Source: Allorhizobium borbori
Lineage (GTDB): Bacteria > Pseudomonadota > Alphaproteobacteria > Rhizobiales > Rhizobiaceae
DNA length: 64,000 bases
Reading direction: 5' to 3'
Assembly: GCF_014196535.1 (NCBI RefSeq)
Contig: NZ_JACIDU010000005.1
Location: 184,267-248,266 of the forward strand
Shown: positions 52,983 through 62,649 of the stretch, piece after piece
How positions within the stretch are numbered: position 1 is the stretch's first letter
Layout of the letters: every line of letters begins with the position of its first letter
Translations under genes and position numbers: made by a program
The notes under the pieces: model-generated
What the model was told of the DNA's origin: nothing
The model's database searches: none
What the model saw: only the letters and a program-made list of their open reading frames with translations

Positions 52983-55410
52983 CGTGAACTCCTCTCGATT
53001 CAAGCCAATGCGTAGGCCAGTTCTGGCCGTATTCCGCCTTCAGTGCGCGGATCCGCTTCAGGTCTTCCTTTCCGGAGGCGCCAACAAAGCTCAGCGCCAC
53101 TGGCCCGAGCGACATGTCGAAGAGCCGCCGTCCGTCTGGCGTGGCGACGTAGTATTCGCGCTTGGGGATGGCACCCGAAACGATCTCGATCTGACGCTCG
53201 TTGAAGCCAATCCGTTCGTAGAATTCCCGCGTGCCCGGCTCGCGCGCAGCGCCATTCGGCAAGCAGATCTTGGTCGGGCAGGATTCCTTCAGCACGTCGA
53301 TGATGCCGGAGCGCTCAGCGTCGGAGATGGATTGCGTCGCCAGAACGACCGCGCAATTGGCTTTGCGGAGAACCTTCAGCCATTCCCGGATCTTGTCGCG
53401 AAACACGGGATGGCCGAGCATCAGCCAAGCCTCGTCGAGGAGAATAAGACTAGGTGAGCCGTCGAGCCGCTTCTCGATCCGGTGGAAGAGATAGGTGAGG
53501 ACGGGCACCAGATTACGCTCGCCCAAGTTCATGAGCTGCTCGATCTCGAAGCACTGAAACGCTCGAAGCGTCAGGCCATCCTCTTCCGCGTCGAGAAGCT
53601 GACCCATCGGGCCATCGACCGTATAGTGATAGAGTGCATCCTTGATTTCGCGCATCTGCACGCCGCTGACGAAGTCCGATAGCGACTTTCCGGGTGCTGT
53701 CGCCATCAGCCCGATCTGGCGAGAGATTGCATTACGGTGGTCCGGCGTGATGGTAACGCCCTGCAGGGCGACAAGCGTTTCGATCCACTCGGTCGCCCAT
53801 GCTCGATCGCCATCTGTCGAAAGATCGAAGAGCGGGCAGAATGCCAGCGCTCTCCCCTCCCCCTTTTGGTCGTTGCCAATCTCGTAGTGATCGCCGCCGG
53901 CAGCAAGCGTCAGGGGCAGGAGCGAGTTGCCCTTGTCGAAGGAAAAAATCTGGGCACAATCATAGCGGCGGAACTGCGCAGCGATTAAGGCGAGCAGGGT
54001 CGATTTACCCGAACCTGTAGGTCCGAAGATCAGGGTGTGGCCGACATCGTCGACATGCAGGTTCAGTCGGAACGGGGTTGAGCCCGAAGCCACCTGCATC
54101 AGCGGCGGCGAGTTCGGTGGGTAGAACGGGCACGGCGCCACCGGATTTCCCGACCATACCGAGTTCAATGGAATGAGATCCGCTAGGTTGCTCGTGTTGA
54201 TCAGCGGCTCACGGATATTGGCGTACCAGTTCCCCGGCAGGCTCCCGAGAAACGCATCTGTCGCGTTCAAGGTCTCGACACGTGCTCCGAACCCCTCGGC
54301 CTGGACCAGCCGGCGGATAGCCTCCGCCTTTTCCTGCAGGGCGTCGCGGTCTTCATCAAACAGGATCACGACCGGTGTATAGTAGCCGTATGCAACCAGC
54401 TGGGACGAAGCCTGAGCGATGGCGTCTTCGGTCTCGGCGACCATGGTCATGGCATCCTGATCGGCCGATCTGCTCTGCGTCTGGAAAAGCTGATCGAAGA
54501 ATGGGCGAACCTTCTGCTGCCATTTCTTCCGCGTGCGTTCGAGCTTCTGGCGTGCCTCTTCCGCATCAAGGAAGATGAAGCGCGACGACCAGCGGTAGGT
54601 AAGCGGCATCAAGTCGAGATTGTTGAGGATGCCGGGCCAGCTCTCGGCAGGCAGGCCATCTATGGCGACAACCGCGAGGAACCGGTTCTCTACCTTTGGC
54701 GTCAGGCCGTGCTCCAGCTCAGCCGTTGCCAGCCAGTCGAGATACATCGGGACTTCCGGCAGCCGGACCGGATGGCTCTCCCCCGTGATACAAAAACGAA
54801 CGAACTGCAGGAGGTCGTCATAGCGCGCGACCCGCTCCCCTCCCCTCTCGCGAACTTCGCGGGTCTGCATGCGGGCGATCGACAGGGTGTTGGCCAGATA
54901 CTGTTCGATTTCCCGGATCGCGTTTCGAAACACTGATAGCACTGTGTCTGCATAGGATTTCTTCCGGCTCTCCTCGTCCGAGTAGATGTATTTGGCTAAC
55001 GCGGTCTTCTTCGACTCGAGTGGTCGATAGGTGAGAATGATCGCGTGCTTGCTCTCGAAATGCCCCTGCTCCCGCCCGAAATGAGCACGGCGCTCGGCAT
55101 CGATCGCACGGGTGACAGAGTCCGGAAAGTAGCACTGGTCCGGCGTCGGATATTCGACCGTCGGCACCCGGATCGCCTCGACCTGAATCATCCAGCCTGT
55201 CCCCAGACGCGAGAGGATCGCATTGATCTGCCGGGAGAGCTCGTTGCGTTCGAGGTCGGTTGCGCTTTCGGAGTCCGGACCCGCGAAATACCATCCGGCC
55301 ATCAGGCTGCCGTCCTTCAGCAGCAGGACGCCGTTATCGACCAGGCCGGCGTATGGAACGAGATCAGCGAACGAGGGACCGGTCGCGCGGAATCGTTTTA
55401 GGGCAACCAT
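52954..55410 (-). CDS. trbE: TrbE, secretion ATPase (VirB4 family), 818 aa
   Basis: The large cytosolic/membrane-associated ATPase driving pilus assembly and substrate transfer. Walker A FGPTGSGKSTLLAL near residue 459, Walker B LILLDEAWLMLGHP near 648, and the RASP-box-type ATQSISDAERSGI. ATG 55410 follows GAGGTGTCCTG. Length matches Ti-plasmid TrbE. Confidence 0.95.
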   Translation of the reverse strand: MVALKRFRATGPSFADLVPYAGLVDNGVLLLKDGSLMAGWYFAGPDSESATDLERNELSRQINAILSRLGTGWMIQVEAIRVPTVEYPTPDQCYFPDSVTRAIDAERRAHFGREQGHFESKHAIILTYRPLESKKTALAKYIYSDEESRKKSYADTVLSVFRNAIREIEQYLANTLSIARMQTREVRERGGERVARYDDLLQFVRFCITGESHPVRLPEVPMYLDWLATAELEHGLTPKVENRFLAVVAIDGLPAESWPGILNNLDLMPLTYRWSSRFIFLDAEEARQKLERTRKKWQQKVRPFFDQLFQTQSRSADQDAMTMVAETEDAIAQASSQLVAYGYYTPVVILFDEDRDALQEKAEAIRRLVQAEGFGARVETLNATDAFLGSLPGNWYANIREPLINTSNLADLIPLNSVWSGNPVAPCPFYPPNSPPLMQVASGSTPFRLNLHVDDVGHTLIFGPTGSGKSTLLALIAAQFRRYDCAQIFSFDKGNSLLPLTLAAGGDHYEIGNDQKGEGRALAFCPLFDLSTDGDRAWATEWIETLVALQGVTITPDHRNAISRQIGLMATAPGKSLSDFVSGVQMREIKDALYHYTVDGPMGQLLDAEEDGLTLRAFQCFEIEQLMNLGERNLVPVLTYLFHRIEKRLDGSPSLILLDEAWLMLGHPVFRDKIREWLKVLRKANCAVVLATQSISDAERSGIIDVLKESCPTKICLPNGAAREPGTREFYERIGFNERQIEIVSGAIPKREYYVATPDGRRLFDMSLGPVALSFVGASGKEDLKRIRALKAEYGQNWPTHWLESRGVHDATSHRNVQ

Positions 55411-55419
55411 CAGGACACC

Positions 55420-55704
55420 TCAGTATCTTCGCCACGGCGCGGCCGTTGGCCCGTAGTGGGGCTTGTAGGAAATGTGACGGGCATAGACCCGCCGCATCAG
55501 AGGGTCGGACTTGGCCATCATGCGAAGCAAACCGACGATAACGATCCAGACGGCCACTCCGAAGAGCGCCGAGTAGACCGTCAGGACGACAAAGATCAGG
55601 ATCACGGCCGCAAGCCCGGTGATCAGCACCAGCTCGCGGTCGGCACCCATCAGCAGGTTCGGACGCGACAGCGCGCGATGAATGCGATTGCGCTGGAGTC
55701 TCAT
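55420..55704 (-). CDS. trbD: TrbD, VirB3-like membrane protein, 94 aa
   Basis: A small inner-membrane protein. [23 protein letters not shown] is the VirB3-family N-terminus, followed by two hydrophobic segments ([34 protein letters not shown]). It starts with ATG overlapping the trbC stop in ATGA and lies nine bases ahead of trbE. Confidence 0.92.
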   Translation of the reverse strand: MRLQRNRIHRALSRPNLLMGADRELVLITGLAAVILIFVVLTVYSALFGVAVWIVIVGLLRMMAKSDPLMRRVYARHISYKPHYGPTAAPWRRY

Positions 55705-56078
55705 GATGCCCCCTCCCCCGCTCCGTCCGGAACAACATTCGCGACTTGACCCGTTGGCAGGCCAATAGACGCACCGGTGGCACCAAAGAGGCCGACGATG
55801 GTCGTGGCTCCAAGCAGAATGCCGGCGACGAGCACCACGTACATCAGTCTACGGGCGAAATCGTTGAGCTCACCACCGAAGATCAGCATGCCGCCGGCGA
55901 TCGCGACCGCTGCCAGCGCGATGTAGCCGGCGACCGGACCGGTGATGGATTCCTGGATCTGCTCGAGCGGTCCTTCCCACGGAAGACTTCCACCAGAACT
56001 GGCGAAGGCGGGCGACGCAGCGGCGATCGCAGCGGTAGCCAATGCGGCAAATGTCAGGAGGAATTTCTTATGCTGCAT
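55701..56078 (-). CDS. trbC: TrbC, prepilin (VirB2 family), 125 aa
   Basis: The major conjugative pilin precursor. The signal peptide ([23 protein letters not shown]) is followed by [37 protein letters not shown], the mature pilin start with two hydrophobic segments. TraF is expected to process it. Overlaps the trbB stop by 11 bases; the longer frame to 56126 is trbB shadow. Confidence 0.93.
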   Translation of the reverse strand: MQHKKFLLTFAALATAAIAAASPAFASSGGSLPWEGPLEQIQESITGPVAGYIALAAVAIAGGMLIFGGELNDFARRLMYVVLVAGILLGATTIVGLFGATGASIGLPTGQVANVVPDGAGEGAS

Positions 56079-57039
56079 CGCGGCTCTCCTCTGCGTAGGG
56101 TTCCGTCTGGTACTGGCCGCCCGCAAAGCGGGTGACGTGAAGTATCTTGCTGATGCGCCTGCCCTTGGCCGTTCGCTCGATCGAGATGATCAGATCGACG
56201 GCGTCTCCGATGACCGCCTGCATAGGCTGATGGCTGGCTTCAGCGGTCAGCTGCTCGAGACGCTGGAGTGCTGAGTGCGCGCTGTTTGAGTGGATCGTCG
56301 CGACCCCTCCGGGGTGCCCGGTGTTCCAGGCCTTGAGCATGGTGAGCGCTGCGCCGTCTCGGACCTCGCCGACGATGATACGATCCGGCCGGAGGCGCAT
56401 TGTACTCTTCAGGAGACGCGACATGTCGACCGTGTCGCTGGTGTGGAGGCTGACTGCGTTGTCCGCGGCGCACTGGATCTCGGCTGTGTCTTCCAGGATT
56501 ACGAAGCGATCGTCGGGAGAACTCGATACGATCTCCGCAAGGATCGCGTTGGTGAGGGTGGTTTTGCCCGAGCCCGTGCCACCGGCAACGAGGATGTTGA
56601 GTTTGGACACGATGGCGCTTCGGATGACCTCGGCTTGCTGTGCGGTCATCATCTTGCTGGACACATAGTCATCAAGCGGGATCAGGCGAGATGCGCGACG
56701 ACGGATCGTGAATGATGGACCGGAGACCACCGGTGGCAGCAATCCTTCGAAGCGGTGCCCGCCGATTGGCAGTTCGCCAGATACGATCGGGCGGTCGTCG
56801 TCGACCTCCGAGTTCAGAACATGGGCGACGCTGCCGATGACGGTTTCGGCGGCAGAGCGAGTCATATCCCCAGCTGCGGCCATGCCGTGACCGAGCCTTT
56901 CAATGAACAGACGACCATCCGGATTGAGCATGATCTCTACGACATCTGGATCTTCGAGCGCGACGCACAGGTGATCTCCCAGTGCGTTCTGCAGCTTGCT
57001 GACGAGACGGGGAAGTGAGCGGTTTTGGGTGCTGAGCAT
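56068..57039 (-). CDS. trbB: TrbB, traffic ATPase (VirB11 family), 323 aa
   Basis: A hexameric secretion ATPase at the channel base. The N-terminal domain is followed by [19 protein letters not shown], Walker [17 protein letters not shown] near residues 150-165, the aspartate/glutamate box [15 protein letters not shown], and the His box [24 protein letters not shown]. First recognisable trb gene, three bases after a small upstream frame. Confidence 0.95.
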   Translation of the reverse strand: MLSTQNRSLPRLVSKLQNALGDHLCVALEDPDVVEIMLNPDGRLFIERLGHGMAAAGDMTRSAAETVIGSVAHVLNSEVDDDRPIVSGELPIGGHRFEGLLPPVVSGPSFTIRRRASRLIPLDDYVSSKMMTAQQAEVIRSAIVSKLNILVAGGTGSGKTTLTNAILAEIVSSSPDDRFVILEDTAEIQCAADNAVSLHTSDTVDMSRLLKSTMRLRPDRIIVGEVRDGAALTMLKAWNTGHPGGVATIHSNSAHSALQRLEQLTAEASHQPMQAVIGDAVDLIISIERTAKGRRISKILHVTRFAGGQYQTEPYAEESRDAA

Positions 57040-57041
57040 GA

Positions 57042-57377
57042 TCAGGCCGCTTCCTTTTGAGAGAAGGAAACATTTGGCGGACGGATACGGAAAGGAAGAT
57101 GATCAGATGCTCTGACTGTCTGCGGAGAGCAGAACCATGATGCTTCTCGTGTCGCTGATCCGGGTAGGCAAACCAGGTAGGGCGGGCCATTATTCAACGC
57201 CATGGGCAGGATCTCTGCCAGGTTGTCCTCCACGTATCTGGTGGCTTCAAGTCTGGACTTGCAGCGGACTCTCCAGACTGGTTGACCCGAAAAGATGGAG
57301 GCGATGAGACGATGCGGGTCTCTTACCAGGTGGGATCGGGCGTCTCTTCTTGGGGCCTTGGCGGCAATAATAACCAT
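57042..57377 (-). CDS. Possible first gene of the trb operon, 111 aa
   Basis: An open frame ending three bases before trbB, where the autoinducer synthase traI lies in Ti plasmids. The translation (VWRVRCKSRLEATRYVEDNLAEILPMALNNGPPYLVCLPGSATREASWF) looks protein-like but matches no family I know. The ribosome binding site is weak. If real, it is co-transcribed with trb. Confidence 0.4.
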   Translation of the reverse strand: MVIIAAKAPRRDARSHLVRDPHRLIASIFSGQPVWRVRCKSRLEATRYVEDNLAEILPMALNNGPPYLVCLPGSATREASWFCSPQTVRASDHLPFRIRPPNVSFSQKEAA

Positions 57378-57595
57378 TGAACAGATTTCTCGCGCGTTGA
57401 TGGCGAAAGAAGATTTGCCGGGGCAGAGAACTTCGATCTACTGCCAGAAGTGCCAGCGGGTGATTCTCGTTCTCTTCGGGGAAACCTTGCGAATTGAGCC
57501 CAGCCGTGACTGCGTGTTCGTTAGCACAAATGTCAGTGGGGCGAATGACGCGATTTTTGTGAAAATTTAATAAGATATTGAAAACATGAAATTAA

Positions 57596-57616
57596 ATTGA
57601 TGTTCAAACCATCAAT
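57596..57616. promoter_or_regulatory. Dyad ahead of repA
   Basis: ATTGATG-TTCAAAC-CATCAAT is a perfect seven-base inverted repeat with a seven-base centre, 126 bases ahead of repA in an A+T-rich segment. RepA proteins of repABC plasmids repress their own operon by binding upstream dyads, so this is a candidate operator. Confidence 0.6.
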
Positions 57617-57742
57617 GCGATCCGGCAGCTGTGGACGTTAAGGTTGCGTTAACCAAGTAGCGTTTGACGTGCGGGCGGAATCGGGCCATCGTTTCTCGAC
57701 GGAAAATAACCGGCAATCACGCAAAAACCGTCGTGAGGAAAG

Positions 57743-58954
57743 ATGAGAGCGAACCAGAAGCAGACAGAACCGTTAGAATCTTCCGCTTCGAAGATCAGCA
57801 GGCAGTCGCAAATGCTGTCTGCTCAGCTCCAGTCGATCCGCGAAAGACTTTATGAACCGGCAACAGCAAAGACGCTCAAGACATTTACGTCACGAGAAGT
57901 TGCGACGCTCCTCGGTATCGCAGAATCGACCTTGCGGCAGATGTCCCTTGATGGGGAAAGCGCGATCCCCGATCGGCAGGACAACGGCCGCAGGATCTAT
58001 ACACTCGCGCAGGTCAATCAGATTCGCGAACATCTTGCGCAGAAGCGACCGGCCGAGGCTCTTGAGTTCTTTCCACGCCGGCGTGAAGGTGAAAAGCTTC
58101 AGGTTATTGCAGTCGCCAATTTCAAAGGTGGTTCGGCCAAGACGACAACCACCCTTCATCTTGCCCACTATCTGGCAATACAAGGACTGAGGGTTCTTGC
58201 TATCGACCTTGATCCGCAGGCGTCGCTTTCGGCAATGTTCGGTTATCAGCCAGAATTTGACGTTGATGAGAACGAGACGGTCTATGCCGCGATCCGCTAC
58301 GACGAAAACCGTCGTCCCATCCGTGAAGTGATCCGAAAAACCTATTTCGACGGGATCGATCTCATTCCTGCGAACCTGGAACTGATGGAATATGAGCACG
58401 AGACCCCACAGGCGATCGCCGAGGGTTATGGTCGGGGCGATGCCATTTTCTTTCGGCGGCTCTCGTCTGTTATTTCGGAGGTTGAGGCGGATTACGATGT
58501 CGTTCTGATCGATGCACCGCCCCAACTGGGCTATCTAACCCTTGGCGCACTTTGTGCAGCAACCGGGCTGATTATCACCATCCATCCAGCCATGATCGAC
58601 GTCGCAAGCATGAACCAGTTTCTCGCGATGATGAGCGATCTTATGCAGGTGATTGAAGAGCGTGGTGGAGAGCTTACCCACGATTTCATACGCTACGTTA
58701 TCACCCGGCATAATCCGAATGATGGCCCGCAGGTCAATGTCGTTACCTTGCTTCGTTCGCTCTTCAAGGATGATGTTCTGGCACCATCCGTTGTGGAGAC
58801 AACGGCAATCGCGAGCGCCGGGCTGGAAAAAAAGAGCCTTTACGAACTCTCTAGGGGGAGTGTCGGGCGCGACACCCTCGCACGGGCACTCGAGTCGGTG
58901 GATTCGGTAAACCGTGAAATCTTTCTTCACATCAAAGACGTGTGGGGCAGATGA
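57743..58954 (+). CDS. repA: RepA, plasmid partitioning ATPase, 403 aa
   Basis: A ParA-family ATPase with an N-terminal DNA-binding extension (TFTSREVATLLGIAESTLRQMSLDG, residues 47-71) that also represses the operon. Deviant Walker A FKGGSAKTTTTLHL near residue 126, DLDPQASLSAMFGY (switch I), and VLIDAPPQLGYLTL (Walker B). ATG 57743 follows GAGGAAAG. Overlaps repB in ATGA. Confidence 0.96.
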   Translation: MRANQKQTEPLESSASKISRQSQMLSAQLQSIRERLYEPATAKTLKTFTSREVATLLGIAESTLRQMSLDGESAIPDRQDNGRRIYTLAQVNQIREHLAQKRPAEALEFFPRRREGEKLQVIAVANFKGGSAKTTTTLHLAHYLAIQGLRVLAIDLDPQASLSAMFGYQPEFDVDENETVYAAIRYDENRRPIREVIRKTYFDGIDLIPANLELMEYEHETPQAIAEGYGRGDAIFFRRLSSVISEVEADYDVVLIDAPPQLGYLTLGALCAATGLIITIHPAMIDVASMNQFLAMMSDLMQVIEERGGELTHDFIRYVITRHNPNDGPQVNVVTLLRSLFKDDVLAPSVVETTAIASAGLEKKSLYELSRGSVGRDTLARALESVDSVNREIFLHIKDVWGR

Positions 58955-60000
58955 TGACAAGCCCAAAGGAACGAAATCAGCGCATGAAGAGCCTGTTCGC
59001 GAACGTCGATACTGACGCGCTTGCGAAGCAGTCACCGCCCTCTCCTATCGACGCGGATAAGCGCCGGGTCGGTTCTGCTGCGGTTAAGTCCATGGATAGG
59101 GCTTTTGTCTCCATCGAGGACGAGAATAGGCGTCTGCATGATCAGCTTCTCTCATCTGAATCAATCATCGAACTTGACCCGGATCGGGTTATCGGCTCAT
59201 TCGTCAATGACCGTCTTGATATAGAAGGCGATGTGAGCTTCCAGGCTTTTGTTGAGGGAATCCGGGAGGCGGGGCAGAAGCTCCCTATACTCGTTCGACC
59301 TCTTTCCGGCAGGCCAGGCCACTACCAGGCTGCCTATGGACATCGCCGCCTTCGCGCATGTCAGATCCTAAAACGTCCAGTCAAGGCAATCGTTCGCGAG
59401 ATGAGCGATGAAGAGCTGGTCGTTTCACAGGGGATTGAGAATTCCGAACGCCTCAACCTATCGTTCATCGAGCAGGCATTGTTCGCCCTTACGCTGAGAG
59501 AGCGCAAATATTCGCGAGAAATAATCTCCGATGCGCTTGGGCGGAAAGAGGGAAAAAACCTTGCTTACATATCGATGTTGACGAATACGGCAGCCCTCAT
59601 CCCGGAGGAACTCATTCGACTGATCGGCCCCGCCTCGTCCGTAGGGCGACCGAAGTGGGAAAAATTAGGATCACTGATCAAGGATCGCCAGCTTAACAGG
59701 TCGCAGAAAGAAGCTGTTGCACGGTTGACGGCCTCGTCCTCATGGCATGACGTTGATAGCGATAAGCGATTTTCCTTGATCCTTGAGACACTGGACAGAT
59801 CCATCAAGCATGCGCCTGAGGCAGTTGATGTCGTCTTGGACAACGGAGTTGTGATCGCGGCAAAGCGGTCGGAAACGTCGACTAAAATCACAATTCCAGA
59901 CAACCGCCTTCCTGGGCTTTCGGACTGGCTGCTGCAACGGCTGCCCGAACTCCTAACGGAATTTCAGGTCCAACAGAGAAAGGATTCTGGGATGAGCTAA
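58951..60000 (+). CDS. repB: RepB, partition-site binding protein, 349 aa
   Basis: A ParB-family protein that binds parS and links it to RepA. The ParB/sulfiredoxin-like N-terminal domain has LDPDRVIGSFVNDR and VEGIREAGQKLPILVRPLSGRPGHYQAAYGHRRLRACQIL; then the helix-turn-helix region around REIISDALGRKEGKNLAYISML. ATG 58951 is coupled to the repA stop; 58954 is equally possible. Confidence 0.95.
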   Translation: MMTSPKERNQRMKSLFANVDTDALAKQSPPSPIDADKRRVGSAAVKSMDRAFVSIEDENRRLHDQLLSSESIIELDPDRVIGSFVNDRLDIEGDVSFQAFVEGIREAGQKLPILVRPLSGRPGHYQAAYGHRRLRACQILKRPVKAIVREMSDEELVVSQGIENSERLNLSFIEQALFALTLRERKYSREIISDALGRKEGKNLAYISMLTNTAALIPEELIRLIGPASSVGRPKWEKLGSLIKDRQLNRSQKEAVARLTASSSWHDVDSDKRFSLILETLDRSIKHAPEAVDVVLDNGVVIAAKRSETSTKITIPDNRLPGLSDWLLQRLPELLTEFQVQQRKDSGMS

Positions 60001-60008
60001 TCGCCAGA

Positions 60009-60095
60009 ACGGAAAAGGGCCTACCGACTGCAATCGATAGACCCTTAAACCCTTGGCCAACGGAACATGAAGCACCGTCGACATCAGCTGTAACG
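60009..60095 (-). ncRNA. ctRNA: Antisense ctRNA of repABC
   Basis: In the repB-repC gap, on the minus strand, a promoter TTGATT (60124-60129) - 17 bases - TAGAAT (60101-60106) precedes a transcript of about 85 bases that ends at a stem-loop (60015-60046) followed by TTTT. The stem pairs fully only in the minus-strand RNA, where G-U wobbles replace plus-strand mismatches. Such ctRNAs limit RepC synthesis and determine incompatibility. Confidence 0.8.
60015..60046 (-). terminator. ctRNA terminator stem-loop
   Basis: Thirteen-base arms (60015-60027 and 60034-60046) around a six-base loop. On the minus strand AAGGGTCTATCGA pairs with TCGGTAGGCCCTT by Watson-Crick and two G-U pairs and is followed by TTTTCC. 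Confidence 0.75.
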
Positions 60096-60232
60096 ATCTG
60101 ATTCTAAGACGGTCCAGGGTGTTAATCAAGTCTCCCTAACAGGCAGAGACTGATTTTTTGCGCCCGAAATCCGGTGGCTTCCCCACAATTAAACGACTGG
60201 GATTGCGATTATTTTATCGCAACGGGAACGCT

Positions 60233-61498
60233 ATGACTGAATCAACTGCAGTGGCGTCATTTCGGCGTGTCACCCCAGGAATGATCGCTAGTGCTCGACT
60301 TGCGATGGCAAACGATATTCCTGACGTCACGAAGTCAGAGATTGCGCTGCTTCTCAAGAAAGCCGCCCCTGTTCTCGGCATTGACGGTACAACTTATCAC
60401 GTTATGGACATTCTGCTCGGGCTTTCCCGAGCCGATGACTGGAAGGGTGCCGGACGCCCTGTCGTTGCAATATCCAATGCGAAACTTGCCGAGTATACGA
60501 TGCGTTCGGAGCGGACCGTCATTAGATGTATTCGCCGTCTCGTTGAGGCCGGTATTGCCGCATACCGTGACAGTTCGACCGGGCGTCGTTTCGTTTATCG
60601 TAATAGTGACGGTGACGTGGTCACGGGCTTCGGTATTGATTTTACGCCAGCACGCGTCAGAGCGGATGAGCTGCGCGAGGTTGTTGCGCAGTACCAGAGA
60701 AGGCTTAAGGCCGACCTCGAAGCGAAGAGAGACATTGCAAGGCTCGCACGAGCGATCGAAGATATGTGCCGCGCATGCCCGAGCGAAACACTGAATGTTC
60801 GCTCGGAATTGGCAGACATCCTCCGAAAAGAAAAAGACACTCTTACGCGAGCAAACGAAGTCAGGACCCTGCACCAGCATGTCGCGACAATCGTTGCGGC
60901 AGCCGCCAGTACAACTGAATTGTCATGCGAGGGTGACATCAGCGTCATCTCTTATATTAATACAACCCCAGAATCTCTAAATGTTAGTAACGAAAAACGG
61001 ACGCGCTCTAACGAGCGCGACTTAAACCATTCAGACGAGCGCAACGCGCTCGACAAGGCTTATGAAATAAAGCCTGATGAAATTCCGACTGGTAAGCAAG
61101 CTGCTAGCGCGGAAGAGAAAGGTATGAATTCAATCCAAACAAATATTTTGGGTGTTGTCTCGCTTGGATTGCTTCACGCTGCCTGCCCTGAGGTTCAGGC
61201 AATGACTGACGTTTCCTTCGATTCCTGGGGGGCGCTTGGTCGATCTGGTGAAATCATGCGCAGAATGGTTGGGTTGTCTGAGGCCGGCTGGGCGGACGGA
61301 AAGGAGAAGGTTGGAGTTTATGCTGCAGCGGCCATTTTGGCGACTGTCGTGGAGAAATCTATCCGAGATCCTGAGCAGATCTCCAAGCCGGGGGGGTATT
61401 TCAGGGCTATGATTGATCGGGCTCTCGAGGGTAAGCTGAATCTCGAACGCAGCTTGTTTGGTTTGGCAGATCATCGTTACGGCAAGATAGAAAAGTAA
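60233..61498 (+). CDS. repC: RepC, replication initiator, 421 aa
   Basis: The initiator of repABC plasmids; in relatives the origin lies within this gene. ATG 60233 (MTESTAVASFRRVTPGM) is the usual family N-terminus; the frame from 60158 would include ctRNA target sequence. Recognisable blocks: LLLKKAAPVLGIDGTTYHVMDILLGLSRADDWKGAGRPVVAISNAKLAEYTMRSERTVIR (DNA binding) and the C-terminal GGYFRAMIDRALEGKLNLERSLFGL. The last codons lie inside a 34-base palindrome. Confidence 0.95.
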   Translation: MTESTAVASFRRVTPGMIASARLAMANDIPDVTKSEIALLLKKAAPVLGIDGTTYHVMDILLGLSRADDWKGAGRPVVAISNAKLAEYTMRSERTVIRCIRRLVEAGIAAYRDSSTGRRFVYRNSDGDVVTGFGIDFTPARVRADELREVVAQYQRRLKADLEAKRDIARLARAIEDMCRACPSETLNVRSELADILRKEKDTLTRANEVRTLHQHVATIVAAAASTTELSCEGDISVISYINTTPESLNVSNEKRTRSNERDLNHSDERNALDKAYEIKPDEIPTGKQAASAEEKGMNSIQTNILGVVSLGLLHAACPEVQAMTDVSFDSWGALGRSGEIMRRMVGLSEAGWADGKEKVGVYAAAAILATVVEKSIRDPEQISKPGGYFRAMIDRALEGKLNLERSLFGLADHRYGKIEK

Positions 61499-61518
61499 CA
61501 GCTGTTACTTTTCTATCT
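61485..61518. repeat. 34-base perfect palindrome at the repC end (parS candidate 1)
   Basis: Seventeen-base perfect arms centred on AACAGCTGTT, covering the last repC codons and stop. The core resembles the RepB parS core of repABC plasmids, although the usual outer GTT/AAC bases read AGT/ACT here. The flanking arms could also form a terminator-like hairpin in the repC mRNA, but no T-run follows beyond the arm. Confidence 0.65.
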
Positions 61519-61630
61519 GTTATGAGGTTGGTCGCTCTCTTGCCCGTGATACCAATCGCCGCAGATGCTGACTTTCGGGAATCCCAAGAGAGGTCGAATC
61601 TGAATCTCTGTTGCAAACTGGAGGTTTACG

Positions 61631-62425
61631 ATGAGTTCAGCGATTTTTTGCGAAGGGGCTTCGACGGGTCCATCTTGCGGCGTCTGGCCCGGCTGACACG
61701 AGACGCCGATCATGCGCGGCGGCTTCTTTCGTTCGCATCGATCTATGACGGTAGTTCACGGGCTGATCAACGGCAAGGCTCCCGGAGAGCCTTTTAACCT
61801 GCAGGACGAATAGCGTAAGGTCTTGGTGCAAGCCATAGAACAGAGGCCGACGCCGTATCTGGAAGGTGTCGGCGTCAACTGGCTCAATGGGTTTGGAAAG
61901 AGCCCGGCATTTCGGCGAGCGAGGAAGCCCTCGGGTCGCAAAGTGTGTGCCATGGGTTACGGGAATCTCTCGGCTCGCCTAAGACATCATGCGCAGGATC
62001 CGGAGGCCGCCAAGATGTTTTAAGAAACGTCCCTGCCGATGGGCAGGGCGCGGCTCAATGTCATAGGCCCCGCATGATCAGCGAAACTGCTCGGCCTATA
62101 TCTTCGGTGCCATCTGCCCCAAACTCGGCAAGACAGCCGCTCTCGTGATGCCCAGGCCATGGACACAGCATCTGGCAGAAATCTCCCGCATGTGGTCGAT
62201 GACGCACATGCTGAAGAAGTCGCCTTAGCTCAACCCTGTTGAGAAAATTTGGCACGTGGTTCGCGAGAATTGGCTCTTAATCCGTGTCTTCAAGTCCTGC
62301 GAAGATATCGGCGACCACTGCTGTACGCTAGGAGAACCCTAAAGGACAGACCATGGAACATCAGGCCGACGGGCATGACGCCAATAGGCGCAAGGATTCT
62401 AATCAATAACGACTGGTATGAGACC
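61631..62425 (+). pseudogene. Decayed IS630-family transposase
   Basis: A transposase remnant read in several frames with frameshifts, a stop and an internal deletion. Recognisable pieces in order: FDGSILRRLARLTRDADHARRLLSFASIYDGSSR; GLINGKAPGEP; a KVLVQAIEQRPTPYLEGVGV segment; AMGYGNLSARLRHHAQDPEAAKMF; AYIFGA-ICPKLGKTAALVM; LNPVEKIWHVVRENWL; and RPWNIRPTGM. These correspond to the N-terminal helix-turn-helix and DDE region of IS630-type transposases common in rhizobia. Not functional. Confidence 0.82.
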
Positions 62426-62505
62426 CCAACGTCGATCAACCAAAATTGGCGATGGGAATGCTTCTCCGCCACAGCTTGGAATGTGTATGAGATGCCCACC
62501 CAAAT

Positions 62506-62535
62506 CTCAGAAAGTAACAGCTGTTACTTTCTGAG
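62506..62535. repeat. 30-base perfect palindrome (parS candidate 2)
   Basis: Fifteen-base perfect arms with the same AGAAAGTAACAG / CTGTTACTTTCT core as the palindrome at 61485-61518, about 1 kb away, downstream of the decayed transposase. The shared core with different outer bases suggests a protein binding site rather than a chance duplication. Confidence 0.65.
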
Positions 62536-62649
62536 CGGTTTCATGCATTCGATCTCTATACCCGCCACATGTGGCTTTAGGATACGGTTTTTCTATTCAG
62601 GATTGTCGCGTCCGGCAGAGGTCGTTGAGGTGGATCATGGTGGGGGGCG

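Noticed and set aside
57295..57570. 91-codon plus-strand frame with a CxxC motif ahead of repA
   Set aside because: Conflicts with the minus-strand 111-codon frame, has a poor start context and overlaps the control region of repABC. Only one CxxC supports it.
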